Assembly (NCBI RefSeq): GCF_030646165.1
Contig: NZ_JAUTDO010000015.1
Span: forward strand, 36,171 to 100,170
DNA length: 64,000 nucleotides
DNA from: Conexibacter sp. CPCC 206217
GTDB taxonomy: Bacteria; Actinomycetota; Thermoleophilia; Solirubrobacterales; Solirubrobacteraceae
Direction: 5' to 3'
The position numbers were made by a program, and so were the translations under genes. Shown here in pieces: positions 17,828-26,700 of this stretch. Below the pieces are notes generated by a model. The model had not been told where the DNA came from. It searched no databases and saw nothing but the letters and a program-made list of their open reading frames with translations. Positions within the stretch are counted from its first letter, which is position 1; every line of letters begins with the position of its first letter.

Positions 17828-20053
17828 TCACGCCAGGTCGAAGCGGTCCAGCTCCATGACCTTGACCCACGCCGCCACGAAGTCCTGCACGAACTTCGCC
17901 GACGCGTCGTCGGAGCCGTAGACCTCGGCGAGCGCGCGCAGCTCGGAGTTGGAGCCGAAGACGAGGTCGACGCGGGTGCCGGTCCAGCGCACCTCGCCGG
18001 TCGCGCGGCTGCGACCCTCGAACACGTCCTCGCTCTCCGACGTCGGCTTCCACTCGGTCGAGACGTCGAGCAGGTTGACGAAGAAGTCGGTGCTCAGCGT
18101 CTCGGGCCGGTCGGTGAAGACGCCGTGCGCGGACTGGCCGGTGTTCGCGTTCAGCACGCGCAGGCCGCCGAGCAGCGCCGTCATCTCGGGCGCCGACAGC
18201 TTCAGCATGAACGCCTTGTCCAGCAGCAGGTGCTCGGCGGGGATGCCGGCGCCGGGCTGCAGGTAGTTGCGGAAGCCGTCCGCTCTCGGCTCCAGCACGG
18301 CGAACGAATCGACGTCGGTCTGCTCGGTCGTGGCGTCGGTGCGCCCGGGGGAGAACGGCACCGTCACCTCGTGACCGCCCTTCTGCGCCGCCGCCTCCAC
18401 GGCCGCGCCGCCGCCCAGCACGATCAGGTCAGCGAGCGAGACGCGCTTGCTGCCCGTCTGCGCGCCGTTGAACGCCTGCTGGATCTTCACGAGCGCGTCC
18501 AGCACCGGCGCGACGCCCGCGTTCACCGCCCAGCCGGCCTGCGGCTCCAGGCGGATCCGCGCGCCGTTCGCTCCGCCGCGCTTGTCGGTGTCGCGGTAGG
18601 TCGAGGCCGACGCCCAGGCCGTCGCGACCAGCTGCGACAGCGACGGGCCGGCGTCGAGGATCTGGGCCTTGAGCGTCGCGACGTCGGCGGCGTCGATCAG
18701 CTCGTGGTCGACGGCCGGGACCGGGTCCTGCCACAGCAGCTCCTCGGACGGAGCCGACGGGCCGAGGTAGCGGGAGGAGGGACCCATGTCACGGTGCAGC
18801 AGCTTGAACCACGCGCGCGCGAACGCGTCGGCGAGCTGGTCCGGGTTCTCGTGGAAGCGCTTGGAGATCTCCAGGTAGACGGGATCTCTGATCAGCGCGA
18901 TGTCGGTCGTCGCCATCATCGGCGCGGTCCGCTTCGACGCGTCGTGCGCGACCGGGACGGCCTGCTGCGCCTCGGGGTTGGTCGGACGCCACTGGAACGC
19001 ACCGGCGGGGCTTCTGGTCAGCTCCCAGTCGTAGCCGAAGAGGTTGTCGTAGAAGCCGTTGTCCCACGTGACCGGGTCGTTGGTCCAGGCGCCCTCGAGG
19101 CCGGAGGAGATCGTGTCGTCGCCCTTGCCGGAGCCGAATCTGCTGATCCAGCCGAAGCCCTGCTCGGCGAGCGGGGCGCCCTCCGGCTCGGCGCCGACGT
19201 TGGCGTCGGGGTCACCCGCGCCGTGCGTCTTGCCGAAGGTGTGGCCGCCGGCGATCAGCGCGACGGTCTCCTCGTCGTTCATCGCCATGCGGGAGAACGT
19301 CTCGCGGATGTCGCGCGCGGCGGCGAGCGGGTCGGGCTTGCCGTTGGGGCCCTCCGGGTTGACGTAGATGAGACCCATCTGGACGGCAGCGAGCGGGTTC
19401 TCCAGCTCGCGGTCGCCGCTGTAGCGCTCGTCGTCGAGCCAGCCGTGCTCCGGGCCCCAGTAGACGTCCTCCTCGGGCGCCCAGATGTCCGGGCGGCCGA
19501 AGGCGAAGCCGAACGTTCTGAAGCCCATCGTCTCCAGTGCCCGGTTGCCGGCGAGCACGAGCAGGTCGGCCCACGAGATCTGCTGGCCGTACTTCTGCTT
19601 GACCGGCCACAGCAGGCGGCGCGCCTTGTCGAGGTTGACGTTGTCGGGCCAGCTGTTGAGCGGGGCGAAGCGCTGCGCGCCGCTGCCGCCGCCCCCGCGG
19701 CCGTCGTAGGTGCGGTACGTGCCCGCGGCGTGCCAGCTCATGCGGATGAAGAGCGGGCCGTAGTGGCCGTAGTCGGCCGGCCACCACTCCTGCGACTGCG
19801 TCATCAGCGCGTCCACGTCGGCGACGAGCGCGTCGACGTCGAGGTCCTTGAACGCCTCGGCGTAGTCGAAGGCGGCGTCGAGCGGGTCGGCCTGGGGGTT
19901 GTTCTGGCGCAGGATCCGCAGGTTCAGCTGGTTCGGCCACCAGAACTGGTTGGCGGTTACGCCGACGTCTTGATGCTTCGCGTGCACGGGACAGCCCATC
20001 TGTCTGTGCACATCGCTCGTCGTGACGTCGCCGTGCTCGTCGGTGGCGCTCAT
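17828..20053 (-). CDS. katG: Catalase-peroxidase KatG
   Basis: Bifunctional haem enzyme of 741 residues that breaks down hydrogen peroxide. The distal haem triad is in RMSWHAAGTYR at residues 104-114 (Arg104, Trp107, His108), the same numbering as in Mycobacterium tuberculosis KatG. The proximal-His region LIAGGHTFGKTHGAG and FGWISRFGSGKGDD are also present, as is the second, degenerate peroxidase half. Length is standard for the family. The furA regulator gene ends about 60 bases upstream on the same strand, giving the classic furA-katG order. Regulation by FurA in response to peroxide or metal is expected. Confidence 0.97.
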   Translation of the reverse strand: MSATDEHGDVTTSDVHRQMGCPVHAKHQDVGVTANQFWWPNQLNLRILRQNNPQADPLDAAFDYAEAFKDLDVDALVADVDALMTQSQEWWPADYGHYGPLFIRMSWHAAGTYRTYDGRGGGGSGAQRFAPLNSWPDNVNLDKARRLLWPVKQKYGQQISWADLLVLAGNRALETMGFRTFGFAFGRPDIWAPEEDVYWGPEHGWLDDERYSGDRELENPLAAVQMGLIYVNPEGPNGKPDPLAAARDIRETFSRMAMNDEETVALIAGGHTFGKTHGAGDPDANVGAEPEGAPLAEQGFGWISRFGSGKGDDTISSGLEGAWTNDPVTWDNGFYDNLFGYDWELTRSPAGAFQWRPTNPEAQQAVPVAHDASKRTAPMMATTDIALIRDPVYLEISKRFHENPDQLADAFARAWFKLLHRDMGPSSRYLGPSAPSEELLWQDPVPAVDHELIDAADVATLKAQILDAGPSLSQLVATAWASASTYRDTDKRGGANGARIRLEPQAGWAVNAGVAPVLDALVKIQQAFNGAQTGSKRVSLADLIVLGGGAAVEAAAQKGGHEVTVPFSPGRTDATTEQTDVDSFAVLEPRADGFRNYLQPGAGIPAEHLLLDKAFMLKLSAPEMTALLGGLRVLNANTGQSAHGVFTDRPETLSTDFFVNLLDVSTEWKPTSESEDVFEGRSRATGEVRWTGTRVDLVFGSNSELRALAEVYGSDDASAKFVQDFVAAWVKVMELDRFDLA

Positions 20054-20114
20054 CGTTCTCCTCGTACGTGGGTTGGGTGACTTCGGTGTTTCAGTGGTGG
20101 CTCGCCGCGCGCGT

Positions 20115-20555
20115 TCAGTCGGCGGCGGCTGCGGTTCGACAGTCGGAGCAACGGCCCCAGTACACGACCTCTGCCTCGTCGATCTCGTAGCCGTGGTCGT
20201 CGGAGGGGTGCATGCACGGCATCCGCCCGACGGCGCAGTCGACGTCGACGATGCTGCCGCAGTCGCGACAGATCAGGTGGTGATGGTTGTCGTCGACGCG
20301 CGCCTCGTAGCGGGCCGGCGACTGCGACGGCTGGATGCGCCGCACGAGCCCGACCTCGACGAGGGCGCCGAGCACGTCGTAGACGGCCTGACGCGAGATC
20401 GTCCCGATCTCCGCTCTGACGGTGGTGGCGACGTCCTCCGCCGTGCTGTGCGCGCGATCTGAGACCGCCCGCAAGACGGCGACGCGCTGCGCGGTGACCT
20501 TGAGACCCTGCTGGCGCAGGAGGTCGGCGGAGGCGACAGGCGGCTGAGCGGGCAC
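20115..20555 (-). CDS. furA: Fur-family repressor FurA
   Basis: Metal-dependent regulator of 146 residues from GTG 20555. The winged helix spans LRQQGLKVTAQRVAVLRAVS and SRQAVYDVLGALVEVGLVRR. Metal-binding elements are DDNHHHLICRDCG and the C-terminal CSDC pair. It stands 60 bases before katG on the same strand, as in mycobacteria, where FurA represses both genes and senses peroxide. The frame is open further upstream, but residues before the GTG do not resemble the family. The GTG also coincides with the predicted transcription start of the promoter in front, suggesting a leaderless message. Confidence 0.9.
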   Translation of the reverse strand: MPAQPPVASADLLRQQGLKVTAQRVAVLRAVSDRAHSTAEDVATTVRAEIGTISRQAVYDVLGALVEVGLVRRIQPSQSPARYEARVDDNHHHLICRDCGSIVDVDCAVGRMPCMHPSDDHGYEIDEAEVVYWGRCSDCRTAAAAD

Positions 20556-20561
20556 GTGCGC

Positions 20562-20590
20562 ATCATCGGCGCTGCTCTGGACTGTGTCAA
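20562..20590 (-). promoter_or_regulatory. Candidate furA promoter giving a leaderless mRNA
   Basis: On the minus strand, TTGACA (20590-20585), a 17-base spacer and GATGAT (20567-20562; four of six consensus bases). The start point predicted about seven bases further falls on the GTG codon of furA at 20555. Leaderless furA messages are known in mycobacteria. Confidence 0.45.
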
Positions 20591-20733
20591 GTCTCTGAGG
20601 GATACAAGCTGCCGTGTGGCGTCCGCGCACCGATCCGTCGACCATATGTCCACCCAGAGCTGCTCGCGGCGACTGCCGGGAACTCCTCAATTCACTCGCT
20701 CTCCCGTTCAGGGAACAACGGAGGTTCCAACTC

Positions 20734-22035
20734 ATGCAACGCTTCTCCCGCTCGGCCGCGGGTCTGTCCGTCGCCGTGCTCGCGACCGCGAGCATCGCGC
20801 CTCAGGCCGTCGCCGCGGCCCAGGCCCCGCCCGCCGTTCACTCCAGCAGCGTCGTCGACGACCTCTTGGGCTTGGACCTCGGCGGGGTGCTCGCCGGACT
20901 GCTCGGCGGGACTCAGCAGGACCAGCTGTCGCAGCTGCGTGATCTGCTCCAGAGCGGCACCGACCCCACGGGCGCCGACCTCGCGCCGCTCAGCGACGTC
21001 CTCACCCAGCTCGGCGGCACCTCGGGCCTGCCGGTGGACGTGCAGGCGCTGCTGCAGCGGATCGTCGGGCTGCTCGACGCCGGCGGCACGACGCCGTTGG
21101 ATCCCGGCCTGCTGGCACCCGTTGGGGCATTGCTGCAGCAGTTGGCGCTGACCGACGGTCTGCCGGCCCCGGTCGCGCAGCTGCTCGACCAGCTCGGCGA
21201 CGCGCTGGTCGGAGACGGCACGGCCGGCCTCCCGATCGCGGGCGCGCTGGCGCTGCCGCCGGCCGTGGTCCAGGCGCTCGACGAGGTGCTGCAGTCGCTT
21301 GAGAGCGGTGGGGAGCCCACCGGTGCGCTGCTGCAGCCGTTGATCCCGCTGCTGCAGGAGATTGCGGGTGCGCCGGGGCTGCCGCCCGCGCTGTCGGACC
21401 TGATCAACGAGCTGATCGACACGCTGCAGGAAACGACAGGTGCGCTCAATCCGCTGGCGACGCGTCAGCTCTCCAGCGTGCTCGACCTCGTCGGCAACAC
21501 CGCCGGTGTCGACACGATCACGAGAACGACGATCGACAGAACGACGTCGATCCTCGACAGAGCGGCGGCTGCCGGCACGACTGGCACCCGCGGACCGGCG
21601 GGGCCTCCTGGTCCCAGCGGTGCGCCCGGCGCGACCGTCGTCGTGCCGGGCGGCAGCGGCAGCGCTGCGCCCGCGGCGCCGCAGGCGCGCAAGGCCACGA
21701 CGCGCGACAAGGCCGTCGTCAAGAAGGTCGTGCTCAACAGAAAGCGCACGATCGCCTCGGTCACGATCGCATGCCCCAAGAGCGCTCCCGCGGTCTGCAC
21801 GGTCACGGCGGGGGCGCGCCTCAGAGGCAAGCTCGCCGTCAGACGGACGCTCACGACGCGCATCGGCGCGAACAAGGCGAAGGTCGCCAAGCTGCGCCTG
21901 ACCGCGGCGAGCGCCAGAGCGCTGCGCAGACGCGGCGGCACGGTCAAGGTCAACCTCTCGACCAGATTCGGGACGCAGAAGTTCGCCGCGAGCAAGACGA
22001 CGAAGGTCGCCAGAGTCAAGCCGAAGTCACGCTGA
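20734..22035 (+). CDS. Secreted helical-repeat protein with collagen-like linker
   Basis: Exported protein of 433 residues; ATG 20734 has GGAGG upstream and opens a signal peptide ending near AVAAAQA. Residues 40-270 contain three to four leucine-rich helical repeats of about 60 residues, with related segments such as GTSGLPVDVQALLQRIVGLL, LTDGLPAPVAQLLDQLGDAL and GAPGLPPALSDLINELIDTL. A short collagen-like stretch (TRGPAGPPGPSGAPGA) follows. The C-terminal 110 residues are basic and beta-rich (VVLNRKRTIASVTIACPKSA with two Cys), a tail type recurrent in secreted Solirubrobacterales proteins. No enzymatic motif is seen. It is divergent from furA. Confidence 0.75.
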   Translation: MQRFSRSAAGLSVAVLATASIAPQAVAAAQAPPAVHSSSVVDDLLGLDLGGVLAGLLGGTQQDQLSQLRDLLQSGTDPTGADLAPLSDVLTQLGGTSGLPVDVQALLQRIVGLLDAGGTTPLDPGLLAPVGALLQQLALTDGLPAPVAQLLDQLGDALVGDGTAGLPIAGALALPPAVVQALDEVLQSLESGGEPTGALLQPLIPLLQEIAGAPGLPPALSDLINELIDTLQETTGALNPLATRQLSSVLDLVGNTAGVDTITRTTIDRTTSILDRAAAAGTTGTRGPAGPPGPSGAPGATVVVPGGSGSAAPAAPQARKATTRDKAVVKKVVLNRKRTIASVTIACPKSAPAVCTVTAGARLRGKLAVRRTLTTRIGANKAKVAKLRLTAASARALRRRGGTVKVNLSTRFGTQKFAASKTTKVARVKPKSR

Positions 22036-22049
22036 ACGACGCGACGAGC

Positions 22050-22081
22050 GGCAGCGCCCCGAGCCCCGATCGGGGGCTGCC
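22050..22081 (+). terminator. Terminator hairpin
   Basis: GGCAGC plus CCCC (one bulged G) pairs with GGGGGCTGCC, 15 bases behind the stop at 22035 of the secreted repeat protein gene. No U-tract is evident. Confidence 0.55.
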
Positions 22082-22160
22082 GCAGGCGCGGTCGCTGGAA
22101 GGCGGCCCAGCAGGGGACGACGAATGGGCGAGAGCACGGATGCCCAGGGCGCTCAGGAGG

Positions 22161-22439
22161 TCATGCGGCAGGCACAGCCTCCGGCGTGTCGGACTCGACG
22201 GCTCGCTTGATCGAGGCGGCGAAGTCGTCGGCGGTCTTGCGCGCGGCGCGCAGCGCGAGCGGTGCGATCAGCTTGCCGAAGCCGTGGCCCTCCAGCTCGT
22301 TGAAGATCGTCACGCGCGTGCTGCCGTCTCCGAGCGGCTCGAGGTCGTAGCCGCCGACCTTCGCCGTGACCGCGTTCTTCGCGAAGACCTGAGCGATCGG
22401 ACGATCGATCACGGTCGTCCCCTGAAAGCGGCCCGCCAT
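22161..22439 (-). CDS. Short SRPBCC-family protein with apparent internal deletion
   Basis: Protein of 92 residues whose two ends match SRPBCC proteins of about 145 residues. The first 20 residues (MAGRFQGTTVIDRPIAQVFA) are the usual first strand and helix. The sequence then jumps directly to KNAVTAKVGGYDLEPLGDGS and TRVTIFNELEGHG, the late beta strands, and ends with the C-terminal helix. About 50 residues normally in between (the early helix and strands lining the cavity) are missing, while the frame is intact. It may be a decayed gene or a minimised fold. It lies 94 bases from the divergent flavoprotein gene. Confidence 0.65.
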   Translation of the reverse strand: MAGRFQGTTVIDRPIAQVFAKNAVTAKVGGYDLEPLGDGSTRVTIFNELEGHGFGKLIAPLALRAARKTADDFAASIKRAVESDTPEAVPAA

Positions 22440-22533
22440 CGCTACTCCTTCGATTGACTCAGAATCCGAGCATCATGACGGCGGGCCGCGTGGAAGGGAA
22501 GGCCTCGTCGCAGCCGTATCGTGTGAGGCCGTT

Positions 22534-23715
22534 GTGCGCTCCACCGACGTTGTGATCATCGGCGCAGGTGCCGCCGGGCTGATGTGCGCCCTGACCGCCG
22601 CCCAGCGGGGACGTCAGGTGCTGCTCGTCGACCACTCCAACAAGGCCGGCAAGAAGATCCTCATGTCCGGCGGCGGTCGCTGCAACTTCACCAACATGTA
22701 CGCCGAACCGGCGAACTTCGCCTCCGAGAATCCACATTTCTGCAAATCGGCCCTGGCCCGCTACACGCCGTGGGACTTCATCGCGATGGTCAGCAGGCAC
22801 GGCGTGCCCTACCACGAGAAGAAGCTGGGCCAGCTGTTCTGCGACAACAGGTCCAAGGACATCCTCAACATGCTGTTGGACGAATGCCGGCATGCCGGCG
22901 TTGACCTGCGCGTGGACACCGCGGTGCAGCAGATCGAGAAAACCGAGGCCGGCGGATACCTGCTGAGCACCGGCATGGGGGAGATCGCCGCGCAGTCGCT
23001 GGTGGTCGCCACCGGCGGCCTGTCGATTCCGACGCTGGGCGCCACCGGCTTCGGCTACGAGGTCGCTCGCCAGTTCGGCCACAACGTGCTGTCGACCCGC
23101 GCCGGCCTGGTGCCGTTCACCAGTTCCGGTCAGCTCAAGGAGCTGTGCGTCGAGCTGTCCGGCACGTCGGTGGACTGCGCGGTCAGCTGCAACGGCGAGA
23201 GCTTCCGCGAGAACATCCTCTTCACCCACCGCGGTCTCAGCGGCCCGGCGATCCTGCAGATCTCCTCGTTCTGGCACCCCGGCGACGCCGTGGAGATCAA
23301 CCTGCTGCCCGACCGCGACACGCTGGAGTGGCTGCAGCGCCAGCAGGCCGCGCGCCCCGACAGCGAGCTGAAGACCCTGCTGGGCGAGGTCTTCAGCAAG
23401 AGGATGGCGGCCCTGCTGGCCGAGCACTGGCTCGCGTCCAAGCCGATGAAGCAGTACACCGCGGCCGAACTGCGCGCCGTCGCCGACAGGCTCGGCGCCT
23501 GGCAGGTCGTGCCGGCCGGCACCGAGGGCTACCGCACCGCCGAGGTCACCCTGCGCGGCGTCGACACGCGCGAGGTGTCGTCCAAGACGATGGAATCGCT
23601 GAAGAGCCCGGGCCTCTACTTCATCGGCGAGGTGCTGGACGTCAGCGGCCACCTGGGCGGCTTCAACTTCCAGTGGGCCTGGTCGTCGGGCCACGCGGCG
23701 GCGCAGTTCGTCTGA
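22534..23715 (+). CDS. HI0933/BaiN-type NAD(P)/FAD-dependent oxidoreductase, likely transferred
   Basis: Flavoprotein of 393 residues. The N-terminal dinucleotide-binding motif is VVIIGAGAAGLMCALTAAQR, followed by the family signature GKKILMSGGGRCNFTNMYAE. A late motif GLYFIGEVLDVSGHLGGFNF carries the second FAD-contact region. Start GTG 22534. Base use differs from its neighbours: AAT, CCA, CAT, AAA and GAA codons occur, AGG replaces the local AGA, and GCC dominates over GCG. The protein reads like gammaproteobacterial (Xanthomonas/Pseudomonas-type) homologues, so horizontal transfer is likely. The physiological substrate of this family is mostly undefined. Confidence 0.9.
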   Translation: MRSTDVVIIGAGAAGLMCALTAAQRGRQVLLVDHSNKAGKKILMSGGGRCNFTNMYAEPANFASENPHFCKSALARYTPWDFIAMVSRHGVPYHEKKLGQLFCDNRSKDILNMLLDECRHAGVDLRVDTAVQQIEKTEAGGYLLSTGMGEIAAQSLVVATGGLSIPTLGATGFGYEVARQFGHNVLSTRAGLVPFTSSGQLKELCVELSGTSVDCAVSCNGESFRENILFTHRGLSGPAILQISSFWHPGDAVEINLLPDRDTLEWLQRQQAARPDSELKTLLGEVFSKRMAALLAEHWLASKPMKQYTAAELRAVADRLGAWQVVPAGTEGYRTAEVTLRGVDTREVSSKTMESLKSPGLYFIGEVLDVSGHLGGFNFQWAWSSGHAAAQFV

Positions 23716-23762
23716 GCGCCCGAACGCGGATCTGCCGAGTGGCCATCGGCCGCCGCCGTCGC

Positions 23763-26700
23763 TCAGCTCATCGACTTCACCAGCGCCGCGCGCGACTCGG
23801 GCGTGGGGGACCCCGGCGCCAGGTCGACTGTGAACGACGTCGGGAGGCCGGCGGCGACGAAGTCCGCCGCGACGGCCGGCGGGGCGCTCCAGACCACGCG
23901 ATGTCCATAATTCACGAACACGAACGCGCCCGGTCTGTCCAGTCTGCGGCTCACGGGCAGGCCGGCGTCCGGCACGCGCGCGACCTCGACGCCGGAGTAC
24001 CCGGCCAGCGGCTCGACGCTGCCGCCCCACGCAGGTACGCCGGGGCTCGTGGTCGGGTCGTCGCCGCGGAAGGCGACGCCCGAGAACGTCAGCATGTACG
24101 CGCGCGTCGGGCGGGGGAGGCCGGCTCTCACGGACGCGGGCACGGGCAGCATCACCGTGACCTGTCTGCGCTCGGGGTCGAAGACCGCCTGCGCCGGCAC
24201 TCCGCCTCTGGACGGCTCGAACTCCGTGCGCCGCGGCGCGGCGCCGGCGTCGCCGACCGGCTTCGTCTCGAACGCGACCCGCGACGCACGCTGCGTCAAG
24301 ACGCGGTCGCCCGCGCCGACGGGAGAGGTGTTGACCGGATCGGGTCCGGACGGCGCCGGACTCGTGCGCCAACTGTCGGAGCCCCAGCTGACGTCGAACC
24401 CGAGCACCGAGCCCTCGAAGCGCCCGCTCGAGGGCCGGAAGGCGACGTTGACGCCGTCGGCGCAGTTGGACCAGAAGACCATGTGGACGCAGCCGCCGGC
24501 GCGCGCGTTGCCGCCGCGCACCCAGAAGTTCAGGCCGTTGAGCCCGACCCGCAGCGAGGCGCGCAGCTCGCCCTGCATGTAGACGCTGGCGACGTAGATG
24601 CCGACCTCGCTGCGGGGGACGTAGAAGTCGAAGTCCCATTGCTGCGGCAGCGCGACGTTGAGCGTCATGTTGTGCGACAGCGGACCGAGCTGCATCGAGC
24701 TGCACAGCCGCACGATCAGCTCCTTGCCGTCGCGGACCGGCGTCAGGCGCGAGAGCGAGCAGTCGTTGGGGCTGCCGTCGAGCCGCACGCCGTCGGGCGC
24801 GTAGGCGAACAGCGCACCGGCGCGCACGCCGAGCGGCCCGACCGAGGCGCTGTACTGGAACGCGCCGGCCGCGGTCGCGACCGAGCCGTCTCTGTACGAC
24901 AGCAGCAGGCCGGCCTCGGCGCCGAGGATCTGCGTGCGGGCGCTCACGTCGGCGGCCTTGGCGGTCCACGAGCCGCCGTTCTTGGCGAACTCCAGCCGCG
25001 CGTCGACCGAGCCCTGCGCGAACGTGGTGTCGGCGAAGCGCAGGCGGCCGTTGCCGCGCAGCATCGCGCTGATCGACGTGTCGCTGGCGGCGAAGCGGCC
25101 CTCGACGTCGATCGTCGACTGGCCCGCGTCGAGCCCGCCCGCGAACGCGACGTCGAAGTGGCGGTTGGCGCCGCCGGTGTCGAGGTCGAGGTCGAGCGAG
25201 GTGCGGCGGAAGCTGACCGGGCCGGCGTCGAAGGCGCCGACGCGGACGGTCCCTCTGACGGCGAAGTCGGCGGTCCCGTGCTTGCGCATCGCGGCGGCGA
25301 ACGTCACCGGCGTCGGGCCGACCTGGCCGTCGAAGCCGAGCGCGAAGCCGGGATCGATCTGGTAGCCGGGCTTGCCGGGGGAGGGGTTGCCGATCGTGCA
25401 GCCCATCGGTGCGACGACGATCTGCGCCCAGTTCGCCGCCAGCGGACCGAGCTTCAACACCGGCTGCGCCGCGACCGCCGCGCCCGGGTCGGCCATTCTG
25501 CCGATCTCCAGCTCGAGGCACGGCGCCGTCTGCGAAACGCTGAGCGTGACCTTCGCCGGCGTGCGGGCGGGCATCCCGAGCGCGCTCGTCCAGCCGTCGG
25601 GCAGCGTCGCGTCGGCGGCGATCCCGATGCTGGTGTCCGCTCCGATCGAGGCGGAGACGAGCAGCCTGCGGACGTCGAGGCCCTGCTGCCCGAACGCGTT
25701 GCGGACGGTGCCGTCCGTCAACGCCGGGTCGGTCGTGTCGACGCCGGCGCTGACGTTGACCGACGGCATCCCGAGGTTGACGCCCGCCGCCAGGAACAGC
25801 GGCGTGCGCGAGGCGGCGATGCCCTTCGCGTCGTTGGCCGGCGTCTGCAGCGCGGCCTTCGCGGCCATCTCCAGCCGCAGGCTCGTCGTCGCGCTGTAGT
25901 CGAACGAGAGGTCGACGCTCGTCACGCCCAGGCGCGCCTGGTCGGCGCGCGCGGCGGAGCCAAGCACGTACTGCGGCTGCGCGAACGTGAAGCGAGCGGC
26001 GCCCGACAGGCCGAGGCCGGAGCCCGTTCTCGTCAGCAGCAGCGAGAGGTCGGCGCGGCCGCCGAGCACGTCGCGCAGCTGCGCGGGCAGGCGCTCCGGT
26101 GGCAGGTTCAGCGCGCCGCTGAGGCGCACGTCGCCCGCTCTCAGTCTCAGCGTTCTGCCGGCGAGCGTGACGTCGGCGTCCTTGCTCGCGTAGGCGAAGC
26201 GGACGTCGTCGACGAGCGGCCGTCTGCCGCTGCCGCCGGGCAGCCCGTCGGGCGTGAACTCGCCGAACGTGCCGGCGATGCAGTAACCGGAGCGGGCGAA
26301 CTCGCCGGCGGCCGTGAACGGCTCGCCGAGCAGCCTGCCGGCCGCGCTGATCGAGAAGGTCAGCTCCTGGTCGCCTCTCAGCGACGTGGCGGGTGCCGGG
26401 CTGCCGGGCGCCGGCTGGGACGCCTGCGCCGTGGTGGCGCCGGCGCCCGTGGCGCTCGCCGCGCCAGCGCCGCCGGGCTTGCACCACGCGGGCCCGTTCG
26501 TGCTCAGTCTCAGCTGGATGTTGTCGAGGTGCAGCGCGTCGGGACCGAAGTCCGACAGCGTCGCTCCGCCTTCGAATCTGACGGCGAAGGTCGAGAGGTT
26601 GACACCGGCGATCCCGTACCAGGGGATCGTCTGGTCGCGCACGTGGGCGTTGCCTCTGACCTCGAGCGCGAGCCGCACCTCTCTCGTGCTGCAGGCCGGC

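Noticed and set aside
15840..20590. TGTGTCAA found both near 15867 and in front of furA (20584) as a shared operator
   Set aside because: Only eight bases match, without symmetry or similar spacing to starts; chance is the simpler explanation.
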